DNA of 64,000 nt from Nocardia miyunensis NBRC 108239 (GTDB lineage Bacteria > Actinomycetota > Actinomycetes > Mycobacteriales > Mycobacteriaceae), in the NCBI RefSeq assembly GCF_001613065.1, contig NZ_BDBQ01000031.1, positions 62,001 through 126,000 of the forward strand. The letters run 5' to 3'. A program made the position numbers and the translations under genes. This document shows positions 1-7,095 of the stretch, one piece after another (position 1 is the first letter of the stretch; every line of letters begins with the position of its first letter). The notes under the pieces are model-generated. The model saw nothing but the letters and a program-made list of their open reading frames with translations. It was not told the DNA's origin and did no database searches.

Positions 1-200
1 GACCTGCGACGACCTGCGCGAGCAGTTGGGGAAGGTAGCGGCGAGCCGGGGTAAGGCCCCCGCTGACGGTGATGTTGCGCGGGAAGCAGCTCATCAGATC
101 GATGCCGCCGTGCGGGCCGCCGACCAGGCTCAGCGCTCCACCGTCGGCGCAGGTCGCGACCGCGGTGTGGTGAACAGCGTTGCCCTGCTGGCGAACTGGA
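1..200 (-). pseudogene. C-terminal fragment of a zinc-type (MDR) alcohol dehydrogenase
   Basis: Read on the minus strand, this stretch gives a continuous MDR-like segment containing ADGGALSLVGGPHGG and then FPRNITVSGGLTPARRYLPQ. That pattern (Gly-rich turn, then a substrate-domain strand and helix) is typical of threonine-dehydrogenase-like MDR enzymes. The frame loses similarity upstream of about position 200 and no start is visible before the next gene remnant. The true 3' end lies outside the window, so a frameshifted rather than truncated gene remains possible. Confidence 0.35.
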
Positions 201-260
201 GGATCACAACCGAGTCGGCGGATTGCTTCTCCTCGCGTGCGGCGGCAGTATCGTGAGCAC

Positions 261-892
261 TCAGAATGCGGCGATCGTCACCGGAGCGCGTTCGGCGCGG
301 GTGAGTGCGCTCAGGACGGCGGATTGCCCGTGGCGGGTGACGGCCAGGCGGGACAGCAGATCGAGTACGGGTTCGAAGATCCGTGGTGGGAAAGCGGTGT
401 CCGGATGCCTACGCTCACCGCCAGATCGTCGCTGTGGACGACGAACTCGACCAGGCGCGTCAGCAGGAAATCGTTGAGCAGCAACGGGATTCCGACGAAC
501 GAAATCACGCGATCGGCGGGCTCATCCGACAGGGCCGCACGCTGCACCGGCAGCACCGATTCGATTCGCTCGATCAAGGCCCGCACGCCGTCCGCCGCTG
601 CCGCTTCGCCGAACCGCCGGATACGAACGTTGCTCTCGTCATCCACATCGTTGTCGAAAGATGCCGCACGGCTGAAGAATTCGGCGGCCGATACCGGCTC
701 CTAGGCCGACGCGCCCGTCTCGAGCACCCGCGATACGTGCGAGACCTGCAATGCCAGATGTCCGGCCAACCCGTGAACACTGAACTCCGCCAACGCGCTC
801 GGCTCATCCCAGGCTGCGGCGACCGCCGGATCGGCGAGCAGCCCGGCCACCGAACGAGCCGCTTCCAGGTAGCCATCCGCGCGGTCGATCAT
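261..892 (-). pseudogene. maleylpyruvate isomerase/DinB-like protein, broken by a stop codon and a frameshift
   Basis: The family is a mycothiol-dependent maleylpyruvate isomerase-like four-helix protein common in actinobacteria. The N-terminal piece (892 to 704) reads MIDRADGYLEAARSV through SVHGLAGHLALQ and ends at a TAG at 701-703. The same frame then continues as EPVSAAEFF and on to LVEFVVHSDDLAVSVG. Near 390-400 the frame shifts by one base, after which IFEPVLDLLSRLAVTRHG leads to the expected family ending TIAAF and a TGA at 261-263. Two independent lesions make a functional product unlikely, unless sequencing errors explain both. Confidence 0.7.
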
Positions 893-965
893 CGACTCCC
901 CTTCGGCGACGGCTTGAACGATGCCGCGGGCCAGACTATCGCGGATCGATTCCGCCGGGAACGAT

Positions 966-1074
966 TCACTCTTTCTCGGGATTGATCACGACCAGGGTCA
1001 TGAGGGTGCTGTCCTGTTCGGCGACCGCGCGCTGCTGGGCTGTGCCAGTCGGGCCACGCACCACACGATGGTTC
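966..1074 (-). pseudogene. C-terminal relic of a TetR regulator
   Basis: On the minus strand this reads GTAQQRAVAEQDSTLMTLVV and then INPEKE-stop. It parallels the last residues of the intact TetR protein at 3594-4238 (GKAQQRAVDELTDTLMMLVG, then ITPARA). A WCVAR segment in the neighbouring frame matches WCASL of that regulator, so a frameshift is also present. The remainder of the gene is missing because the next gene ends at 1075. It looks like the tail left by a deletion or recombination. Confidence 0.6.
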
Positions 1075-1929
1075 CTACAGGGAGTTGGCCAGTTCCCCAG
1101 CCAGTTTCAGTGTCCTGGCCTTCTCGGTGTCGTCCCCGGCGACGCTGACCAGCACTTCGGTCGCGCCCGCGTCCGCATACGCACGGATCGCGGCGGCGAC
1201 GGTGTCCTCGTTCCCTGCGACGACCGTCTCCGCGACGTTCTTCTGGCCCTGACGGTCCAGCAGCGTTCGGTAAGTGGCGAAGTCCGAAGCGAAGCCGAGC
1301 GCGGCGGCGACCTCGTCGCGCACGGCGTTCGGCCTGGAAGTCACGCTCACCATCACCCCCGCGACGACACGTGGATCCTTCGCCACGGCATCGATCCCGG
1401 GCCGGATGTGATCGGCGATCGTCTGCGGTGTCGCCCACACCGTGACCGTGCCGTCGGCGAGTTCACCCGCGATGCGAAGCATCACCGGACCGAGCGCGGA
1501 CAGCAGCACCGAGGGAGGCCGCGCGCCCGGGACCTGGACGTGGCCGGCACCCGAGAGTTCGGCGCGTAGCGCGGTCAGATACTCGCGCGTGTGGCGAGCG
1601 GGGCGGTCATAGGACAGCCCGTAGACGCCCTCGATGAATTGCTGGTGACTCGGCCCGACACCCAGGGTGAACCGGTTACCGGTTGCGGCCGCCACCGTGA
1701 GAGCCTGCCCGGCCAGCGAGATCGGGTGGCGCGGGTAGGTATGCACGATGGCGGTGCCCAGCTCGATCTCCGGCACGGCCGCTCCGGCGAGCGCCGCGAC
1801 GGTAAGCGGGTCCCACGCCAGTACCTGGTTGAAGAACACGCTGGCCAGCCCATATTCCGCCGCCGCACGTGCCTGCCCGATCTGGGACTGGAGATCACTC
1901 TGGTCTCCGACGTACAGACCGATCCGCAT
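1075..1929 (-). CDS. LLM-class F420-dependent oxidoreductase
   Basis: The 284-residue protein looks like a luciferase-like monooxygenase/F420-dependent reductase. It begins MRIGLYVGD, contains the central LGVGPSH turn typical of these TIM barrels (about residues 90-97), and keeps the LADGTVTVWATPQTIADHI segment near residue 160. Such enzymes use reduced F420 or FMN; the substrate cannot be inferred. The ATG is preceded by a strong GGAGGA ribosome site. It is divergent from a TetR gene at 2015, a common regulator-target arrangement. The region downstream is decayed, so the gene may be the last intact member of a former operon. Confidence 0.85.
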   Translation of the reverse strand: MRIGLYVGDQSDLQSQIGQARAAAEYGLASVFFNQVLAWDPLTVAALAGAAVPEIELGTAIVHTYPRHPISLAGQALTVAAATGNRFTLGVGPSHQQFIEGVYGLSYDRPARHTREYLTALRAELSGAGHVQVPGARPPSVLLSALGPVMLRIAGELADGTVTVWATPQTIADHIRPGIDAVAKDPRVVAGVMVSVTSRPNAVRDEVAAALGFASDFATYRTLLDRQGQKNVAETVVAGNEDTVAAAIRAYADAGATEVLVSVAGDDTEKARTLKLAGELANSL

Positions 1930-2014
1930 GATTCCTCCAAAGGTGAATTCAATATTCCGCTTTCACGACGCTAGCATAAGATGAATCAGAGATTCCGCTT
2001 ACTGGGAGGTGTCA
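1930..2014. promoter_or_regulatory. divergent promoter region with repeated ATTCCGCTT
   Basis: This 85-base AT-richer spacer separates the F420-type oxidoreductase from a divergent TetR gene. The nine-mer ATTCCGCTT occurs twice in the same orientation, at 1954-1962 and 1992-2000, 38 bases apart. The repeats could be regulator half-sites, but they are not palindromic. The assignment rests on position alone. Confidence 0.35.
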
Positions 2015-2542
2015 GTGCGGGCGGACGCACAGCGCAACCGGGCGGCGATCACCAGCGCCGCCCTCCGGCTGGCCAACGAGCGGGGCGAAGCCGTGTCGAT
2101 GGAGGACATCGCGCGGGAGGCCGGACTTGGCGTCGGCACGCTGTACCGGCACTTCCCGGACCGGCGCGCCCTATTGGAGGACATCGCGGTCGACACGCTG
2201 CGGCAACTGCTGGAGGCCACGCGCGCGGAAGTCGGCCGGGCCCCGGCATGGGAAGCGCTGCTGCGGGTCGTGGACTACTGCGTGGCCAAGCCGCTACCGT
2301 TGATTACGCACCTGATCACCGGCCATCCGGACCGCCATGAATTGCCCGAGTTGGAAGCCGAGATCAAGAGCCTGATCGCCGAGATAGCGGCGGACGCGCA
2401 ACGCGAGGGCGACCTGCGCGCCGACGTGCCGCCGACGGAGGTGGTGGGAGTGCTCCACGTGGCGGTCTGCCGCTGCGACGCCCGCGCCGACGATCACTTG
2501 ACCCGCGTGCTGCTCGACGGTCTGCGCACACGGAAGAACTGA
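2015..2542 (+). CDS. TetR-family transcriptional regulator
   Basis: This is a repressor-type DNA-binding protein of about 175 residues. The N-terminal helix-turn-helix is clear: SMEDIAREAGLGVGTLYRHF with PDRRALLEDIA following. The C-terminal ligand domain is short and ends LTRVLLDGLRTRKN, resembling the SbtR-like C-terminal group. A GTG at 2009 is possible, but GTG at 2015 is better placed behind GGGAGG at 2004-2009. It probably controls itself and the divergent F420-type oxidoreductase. The ligand is unknown. Confidence 0.85.
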   Translation: MRADAQRNRAAITSAALRLANERGEAVSMEDIAREAGLGVGTLYRHFPDRRALLEDIAVDTLRQLLEATRAEVGRAPAWEALLRVVDYCVAKPLPLITHLITGHPDRHELPELEAEIKSLIAEIAADAQREGDLRADVPPTEVVGVLHVAVCRCDARADDHLTRVLLDGLRTRKN

Positions 2543-2665
2543 ATTTCGAGTAACCGACGGAGCCGATCGTTCCCGACGAAATCATCCGGTGGTTGTCGTC
2601 CACGGGAATGAACCCTGCGGGTCGGCTCTTCGTGACTGTTGCAGGTCCATACGGAGGTGGTCATC

Positions 2666-3613
2666 GTGGCCGAACTCGCACCGTTCTACCGGGACGTCCA
2701 AGCACACTACGACGTTTCCGACGACTTCTATCGCTTGTTCCTGGATCCTTCCATGACCTACAGCTGCGCCTACTTCGTGCGGGAGGGCATGACGCTCGAG
2801 CAGGCCCAGCAGGCGAAGATCGATCTCGCACTGGGCAAGCTGGACCTGCGGCCGGGCATGACCCTGCTGGACATCGGATGCGGCTGGGGTTCGGCGCTAC
2901 GACGCGCGGTGCAGCTGCACCGGGTGCGTGCCATCGGCCTCACGCTGAGCCGTAATCAGTTCGAATACGTCGCGGCCGATATCCGCCGCCGTGGACTCGC
3001 CGAGGCACAGGTGCGGCTACAAGGCTGGGAGGAATTCGATCACCCGGTGGACCGCATCGTCAGCATCGGCGCGTTCGAGCATTTCCGCCGCGCACGATAC
3101 GACGAATTCTTCCGCCGCTGCCGGGACCTGCTGCCCGAGGACGGGCGACTGCTGCTGCACAGCATCATCGGCTATTCCCTGGCGGATCTTCGGCGCATGA
3201 ACATCGAGGTGACCCGGGACGACGCCCGTTTCCACGTATTCATCAGGCGTCACATCTTCCCCGGCGGGCAACTTCCGCAACCGGCCGACATCACGAACGG
3301 TGCCACCGCCGCCGGTTTCACCGTCGCGCGGATCCAATCCCTCCAACCGCACTACGCGTACACGCTGGACCGTTGGACCCGAGGACTACAGGACCATCGC
3401 GACGAGGCGATCAGCCTCACCGACGAATCCGTCTACAACCGCTACGTGACATATCTAAGCGGCGCCGCCGACCGATTCCGCCGCGGATTGCTCGACGTCA
3501 TGCAGTTCACTCTCGTCAAATCCGCACCGGACGCCGCTCACGCCGCCACCGACAGGAACTCTTGCGCCACAGCACAAATCAGCGAGGACACGGTCACGCC
3601 CTCGCGGGAGTGA
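2666..3613 (+). CDS. mycolic-acid cyclopropane synthase/methyltransferase (CmaA/MmaA family)
   Basis: The 315-residue SAM-dependent enzyme modifies double bonds of mycolic or other long fatty acyl chains, probably at the cytoplasmic membrane face. The N-terminus has the family signature HYDVSDDFYRLFLDPSMTYS. The SAM loop LLDIGCGWGS lies at about residues 67-76, and SIGAFEHF follows near 130. The C-terminal half keeps IFPGGQLPQ, SLQPHYAYTLDRW and MQFTLVK, as in CmaA/MmaA proteins. A roughly 28-residue Ser/Thr/Ala tail after that is extra. GTG 2666 is chosen because GGAGG sits eight bases upstream. The last 20 bases overlap the convergent TetR gene. The exact methyl product cannot be told. Confidence 0.85.
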   Translation: MAELAPFYRDVQAHYDVSDDFYRLFLDPSMTYSCAYFVREGMTLEQAQQAKIDLALGKLDLRPGMTLLDIGCGWGSALRRAVQLHRVRAIGLTLSRNQFEYVAADIRRRGLAEAQVRLQGWEEFDHPVDRIVSIGAFEHFRRARYDEFFRRCRDLLPEDGRLLLHSIIGYSLADLRRMNIEVTRDDARFHVFIRRHIFPGGQLPQPADITNGATAAGFTVARIQSLQPHYAYTLDRWTRGLQDHRDEAISLTDESVYNRYVTYLSGAADRFRRGLLDVMQFTLVKSAPDAAHAATDRNSCATAQISEDTVTPSRE

Positions 3614-4238
3614 TCCCGACCAGCATCATCAGGGTGTCGGTGAGTTCGTCGACCGCGCGCTGCTGAGCCTTGCCGGTCAGGCTCGCGCACCACAGCGGGG
3701 CCTGGCTCATCGCAGCGTGCATGCACTGCAAGGCCGTGTCGATCCCGGTGACGGTGAATTCGCCCGAGGCGACCCCGGCCTCCACGAGCCGGCGGAACAG
3801 CTGGTCGTGACGTTGACGCATGTCCTTGATGCGTTCGCGCTGGGCGTCGGGCCATTCACGGGGCATCAGGAACAGACGCAGGGCGGCCGGATAGTCACGC
3901 ACGGCGATGGTGATGTGTTCGTGAATCAGGGCGCTCAGCCGCGTCGTGGGCGTGCCCTCGGTGGCCGCGAGGTGCGCTTCGAGGCGGTCGGTCCACTCGT
4001 TGCCGAGCGTCTCGATCGCCGCGGTGCCGAGTTCTTCCTTACTCGAAAAGTAGTAGTACAGCGAGCCTTTCGTGACGTCGAGACGTTCGGCGACATCCTC
4101 GAGGCTGACCGCGTCGTAGCCCCGCTCGCCGAACAGCTCCGCCGCCGCCGCGAGGATCTCCTGGATCCGGCGGCCGCGTTTGCGCTGCACCCGGCCGGAT
4201 GCCGGGCTCGCCTGCGCGTCGGTCTGAGCCGAAGTCAT
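3594..4238 (-). CDS. TetR-family repressor, probable regulator of the alicyclic-acid cluster
   Basis: This is a 214-residue TetR protein with a basic N-terminus (RKRGRRIQEILAAAAELFGE) and the recognition helix region SLEDVAERLDVTKGSLYYYF. The C-terminal domain resembles the group used by fatty-acid and sterol catabolic repressors such as KstR2, without clear orthology. It is divergent from the badI-like operon start, with two palindromes in the 125-base gap. Control of that operon by an acyl-CoA ligand is therefore the natural inference. A C-terminal relic of a similar regulator lies at 966-1074. Confidence 0.85.
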   Translation of the reverse strand: MTSAQTDAQASPASGRVQRKRGRRIQEILAAAAELFGERGYDAVSLEDVAERLDVTKGSLYYYFSSKEELGTAAIETLGNEWTDRLEAHLAATEGTPTTRLSALIHEHITIAVRDYPAALRLFLMPREWPDAQRERIKDMRQRHDQLFRRLVEAGVASGEFTVTGIDTALQCMHAAMSQAPLWCASLTGKAQQRAVDELTDTLMMLVGITPARA

Positions 4239-4289
4239 CGCGCTCCCCTCTCTGTGCTCTCCCGGCGGACTCGACCCGAGAGTACCGGT

Positions 4290-4324
4290 TTGACCTCAAA
4301 TTCAATTATTGACTCTATAGTCAA
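4290..4324. promoter_or_regulatory. two palindromic operator candidates between tetR and the badI operon
   Basis: TTTGA-cc-TCAAA occupies 4290-4301 and TTGACT-ctat-AGTCAA occupies 4309-4324. Both are exact inverted repeats sharing a TTGA/TCAA core. They lie just upstream of the catabolic operon and close to the divergent TetR gene, as expected for a TetR operator pair. The TTGACT arm could also serve as a -35 element. Confidence 0.65.
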
Positions 4325-4363
4325 AGTTTGTCAGCATGGTCAAACAACGAGGAGGAGCTGGCG

Positions 4364-5164
4364 ATGACCACATACGACGACATCCGCTACGAGGTCGAGG
4401 GACCTGCGGCGATCATCACGATCAACCGGCCGGAGCGGTACAACGCGTTCCGCGGCAAGACGGTCGAGGAGCTCATCAAGGCGTTCCGCGCCGCCTGGGC
4501 GGACCGGCAGGTGCAGGCGGTGATCCTCACCGGCGCGGGCGAGAAGGCGTTCTGCACCGGCGGCGACGTCAAGCAGCGGGCGGAGACCGGCGACTACGGC
4601 CCGACCGAGAGCGGCATGTTCGAGATCGGCAACCTGCACAAGCTCATTCGCGACATCCCCAAGCCGGTGATCGCCGCGGTGAACGGCATCGCGGTGGGCG
4701 GCGGGCACGTGCTGCACGTGCTGTGCGACGTGTCCATCGCCAGCGAGACCGCCCGGTTCGGCCAGGCCGGCCCCAAGGTCGGCTCGTTCGACGCCGGATT
4801 CGGCACCGCCTACCTCGCCCGCGTGGTCGGCGAGAAGCGGGCCCGCGAGATCTGGTTCTGGTGCCGCCAGTACAGCGCCGTCGAGGCCGAGCGGATGGGC
4901 CTGGTCAACGCCGTCGTACCGGCCGACCAGCTGCGCGAGACCGCGCTGAGCTGGGCCAACGAGGTCGCCGAGAAGAGCCCGACCGCGCTGCGCTTCCTCA
5001 AGCAGTCGTTCAACGCCGACACCGACCACCAGGCGGGCCTGTCCAACCTGGCCATGTCGGCGCTGGATCTGTTCACCGCGTCGCCCGAGGGACTCGAGGG
5101 CGCGAAGGCCTTCGCCGAGAAGCGCAAGCCGGATTTCAACTCGCACGTCGACTGGCACTACTGA
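4364..5164 (+). CDS. badI: 2-ketocyclohexanecarboxyl-CoA hydrolase (BadI-like crotonase)
   Basis: The 266-residue crotonase-fold protein is expected to open the ring of 2-ketocyclohexanecarboxyl-CoA to give pimeloyl-CoA. NRPERYNAFRGKTVEELIKA near residue 20 is closest to remembered BadI sequence. The segments FCTGGD, AVGGGHVLH, FGQAGPKVGS and RAREIWFWCRQYSA are shared by BadI and the related MenB. The BadH-like and ligase genes downstream favour BadI over MenB. The ATG follows a strong GAGGAGG site. It is the first gene of the cluster, two bases before the next. A MenB-type or steroid-ring hydrolase role is the main alternative. Confidence 0.75.
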   Translation: MTTYDDIRYEVEGPAAIITINRPERYNAFRGKTVEELIKAFRAAWADRQVQAVILTGAGEKAFCTGGDVKQRAETGDYGPTESGMFEIGNLHKLIRDIPKPVIAAVNGIAVGGGHVLHVLCDVSIASETARFGQAGPKVGSFDAGFGTAYLARVVGEKRAREIWFWCRQYSAVEAERMGLVNAVVPADQLRETALSWANEVAEKSPTALRFLKQSFNADTDHQAGLSNLAMSALDLFTASPEGLEGAKAFAEKRKPDFNSHVDWHY

Positions 5165-5166
5165 TC

Positions 5167-6312
5167 ATGGACTTCACATTCGACGACGAGGTCGAGGCGT
5201 ACCGGCAGGAGTTGCGGCGCTTCGCCGCCAAGGTCCTGGCCCCGCACTACCAGGCCGACGACAAGGCGGCGAAGCTGCGGCCGGAACTGGTCGCCGATAT
5301 GGCCCGCATGGGACTGACGGGTTTGCGCATCCCGGAGCGGCACGGCGGCCAGGACGCCAGCGCGGTGATCGCGGGCATGGCCGCCGAAGAGGTCGCCCGG
5401 GGTGACTTCAACGCCACCTACCTGATCATCGTCAACGCCCTGGTCAGCGACATTCTCGCCCGCAACGCCAGCGAGGAGCAGCAGGCCGCCTGGCTGCCCG
5501 AGATCGCCTCGGGCGCAGTGGTTCCCGCCTTCTGCATCACCGAACCCGAACACGGCACCGACGCCGCCGCACTCGAGACCAGGGCCGAGCCCGACGGCGA
5601 TGGGTGGCGGATCACCGGCGAGAAGACCTCGATCACCCTTGGGATGTCCGCACACAAGGCACTGGTCCTGGCCCGCACGGGCGGTCCGGGGGCGCGCGGA
5701 GTCAGCGCGTTCTGGGTGGATCTGGACGATCGGTACGTCTCGCGGGCCGCGTTCGACGATCTGGGCAGCCGCGCGATCGGCAGGGCCACACTGCATTTCG
5801 ACGGTCTTCCGGTCGGCCGCGACCGTCTGGTCGGGGAGCCGGGGCAGGGCTTCATCTCGGTGATGCAGGGCTTCGACTACTCACGCGCGGTCATCGGTCT
5901 GGCCTGCCTGGGCGCGGCGCAGGTCTCGCTCGACGAGGCGTTGCAGTGGGCGCGCGACCGCAAGACCTTCGGCAACCCGATCGGCACCTTCCAGGGGGTG
6001 TCCTTCCCGCTCGCGGAGTACGCGACGTATCTGCGCGGCGCGCGGCACGTCTGCTATGAGGCGTTGTGGCGCAAGGACAACGGTCTCGAGCACAGCACCG
6101 AGGCGGCCATGGCCAAGTTCTGGGCCCCCAAGCTGGCCGCCGAGGTCATCCACCAGTGCCTGCTGACCTTCGGGCATCTGGCCTACTCCAGTGAGAGCCC
6201 GATCGGGCAGCGCATGCGCGACGTCATCGGACTCGAGATCGGCGACGGCACCGCGCAGGTCTCCAAGCTCGTCATCGCCCGAAACCTGCTGGGCCGCAGC
6301 TTCGCCCCCTGA
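5167..6312 (+). CDS. aliB: acyl-CoA dehydrogenase, probable cyclohexanecarboxyl-CoA dehydrogenase (AliB-like)
   Basis: The 381-residue FAD enzyme would desaturate cyclohexanecarboxyl-CoA to the 1-ene. Acyl-CoA dehydrogenase signatures include PAFCITEPEHGTDAAAL (about 120-136) and DRKTFGNPIGTFQGVSF (about 260). At the usual catalytic YEGT position near the C-terminus it reads EIGDGTAQ, with Asp rather than Glu. That was noted because ring-CoA dehydrogenases can use a different base. It follows badI by two bases and precedes a BadH-like gene. The function is inferred from the operon; the family assignment is secure. Confidence 0.75.
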   Translation: MDFTFDDEVEAYRQELRRFAAKVLAPHYQADDKAAKLRPELVADMARMGLTGLRIPERHGGQDASAVIAGMAAEEVARGDFNATYLIIVNALVSDILARNASEEQQAAWLPEIASGAVVPAFCITEPEHGTDAAALETRAEPDGDGWRITGEKTSITLGMSAHKALVLARTGGPGARGVSAFWVDLDDRYVSRAAFDDLGSRAIGRATLHFDGLPVGRDRLVGEPGQGFISVMQGFDYSRAVIGLACLGAAQVSLDEALQWARDRKTFGNPIGTFQGVSFPLAEYATYLRGARHVCYEALWRKDNGLEHSTEAAMAKFWAPKLAAEVIHQCLLTFGHLAYSSESPIGQRMRDVIGLEIGDGTAQVSKLVIARNLLGRSFAP

Positions 6313-6335
6313 ATCACAGCGAAAGGAATTCCGCC

Positions 6336-7082
6336 ATGGGCACACTCGAGGACAAGATCGCCATCGTGACCGGCGCCGGACAGGGCATCGGCCGCGGTAT
6401 CGTCGAGAAGCTCTACGCCGAGGGCGCGACGGTGGTCATCGCCGACATCAACGAGAACACGGCGAAGGAAACCGCCGCCGCCCTGGGCGCACGCGCGGTC
6501 GGACTGCGCGCCGACGTGACCGCGCCCGAATCGGTTCAGGCGATGGCCGACCAGGTCCGGCAACAGTTCGGCCGCATCGATGTGCTGGTCAACAACGCCG
6601 GCTGGGACAAGGCCGCGCCCTTCGTCGATTCCGATCGGGCCGATTGGGACCGGGTCATCCAGATCAATCTGTACGGGGTGCTGAACACCTGCAAGGCCGT
6701 GCTCCCGGTCATGGCCGAACAGAAATCCGGCACGGTGGTCAACGTGGCCTCGGACGCCGGACGCGTCGGTTCCTCGGGCGAGGCCGTCTATTCCGCGGCC
6801 AAGGGCGGGGTCATCTCCTTCACCAAATCCGTTGCGCGCGAGATGGCCCGGTATCAGGTCAACGCCAATGCGGTATGCCCGGGCCCGACCGATACCGCGC
6901 TGTTCGCCTCCATCGGCGGCGACGATCCGCGCCTGCGCGAGGCGCTGACCAAGGCGATCCCGTTCCGCCGCCTCGCCCAGCCCAGCGACCTCGCCAATGT
7001 GGTCGCCTTCTTCGCCTCCGACGAGGCCGCCTACGTCACCGGCCAGACCGTCAGCGTCAGCGGCGGCCTCACCATGAGCTGA
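6336..7082 (+). CDS. badH: 2-hydroxycyclohexanecarboxyl-CoA dehydrogenase (BadH-like SDR)
   Basis: The 248-residue short-chain dehydrogenase would oxidise the ring hydroxyl to the ketone that BadI cleaves. TGAGQGIGRG is the NAD-binding motif at about 12-21. LVNNAGWDKAAPF, then the catalytic Ser-Tyr-Lys in SSGEAVYSAAKGG, then CPGPTDTALF and the ending SVSGGLTMS follow closely the remembered BadH pattern, especially NNAGWD and CPGPTDTAL. The ATG has GAAAGGA upstream. It sits between the dehydrogenase and the ligase, making four consecutive genes of one pathway. Confidence 0.8.
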   Translation: MGTLEDKIAIVTGAGQGIGRGIVEKLYAEGATVVIADINENTAKETAAALGARAVGLRADVTAPESVQAMADQVRQQFGRIDVLVNNAGWDKAAPFVDSDRADWDRVIQINLYGVLNTCKAVLPVMAEQKSGTVVNVASDAGRVGSSGEAVYSAAKGGVISFTKSVAREMARYQVNANAVCPGPTDTALFASIGGDDPRLREALTKAIPFRRLAQPSDLANVVAFFASDEAAYVTGQTVSVSGGLTMS

Positions 7083-7095
7083 ACCGGAGTTCGCC

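Noticed and set aside
4336..5163. Very long open frame in a second plus-strand frame running from badI into aliB
   Set aside because: Its first part is low-complexity Arg/Gly caused by high-GC codon positions of badI; only the aliB section is coding.
4364..5164. Annotation of the first cluster gene as menB (menaquinone synthesis)
   Set aside because: MenB shares several motifs, but no other men gene is nearby and the adjacent BadH-like, dehydrogenase and ligase genes point to ring cleavage.
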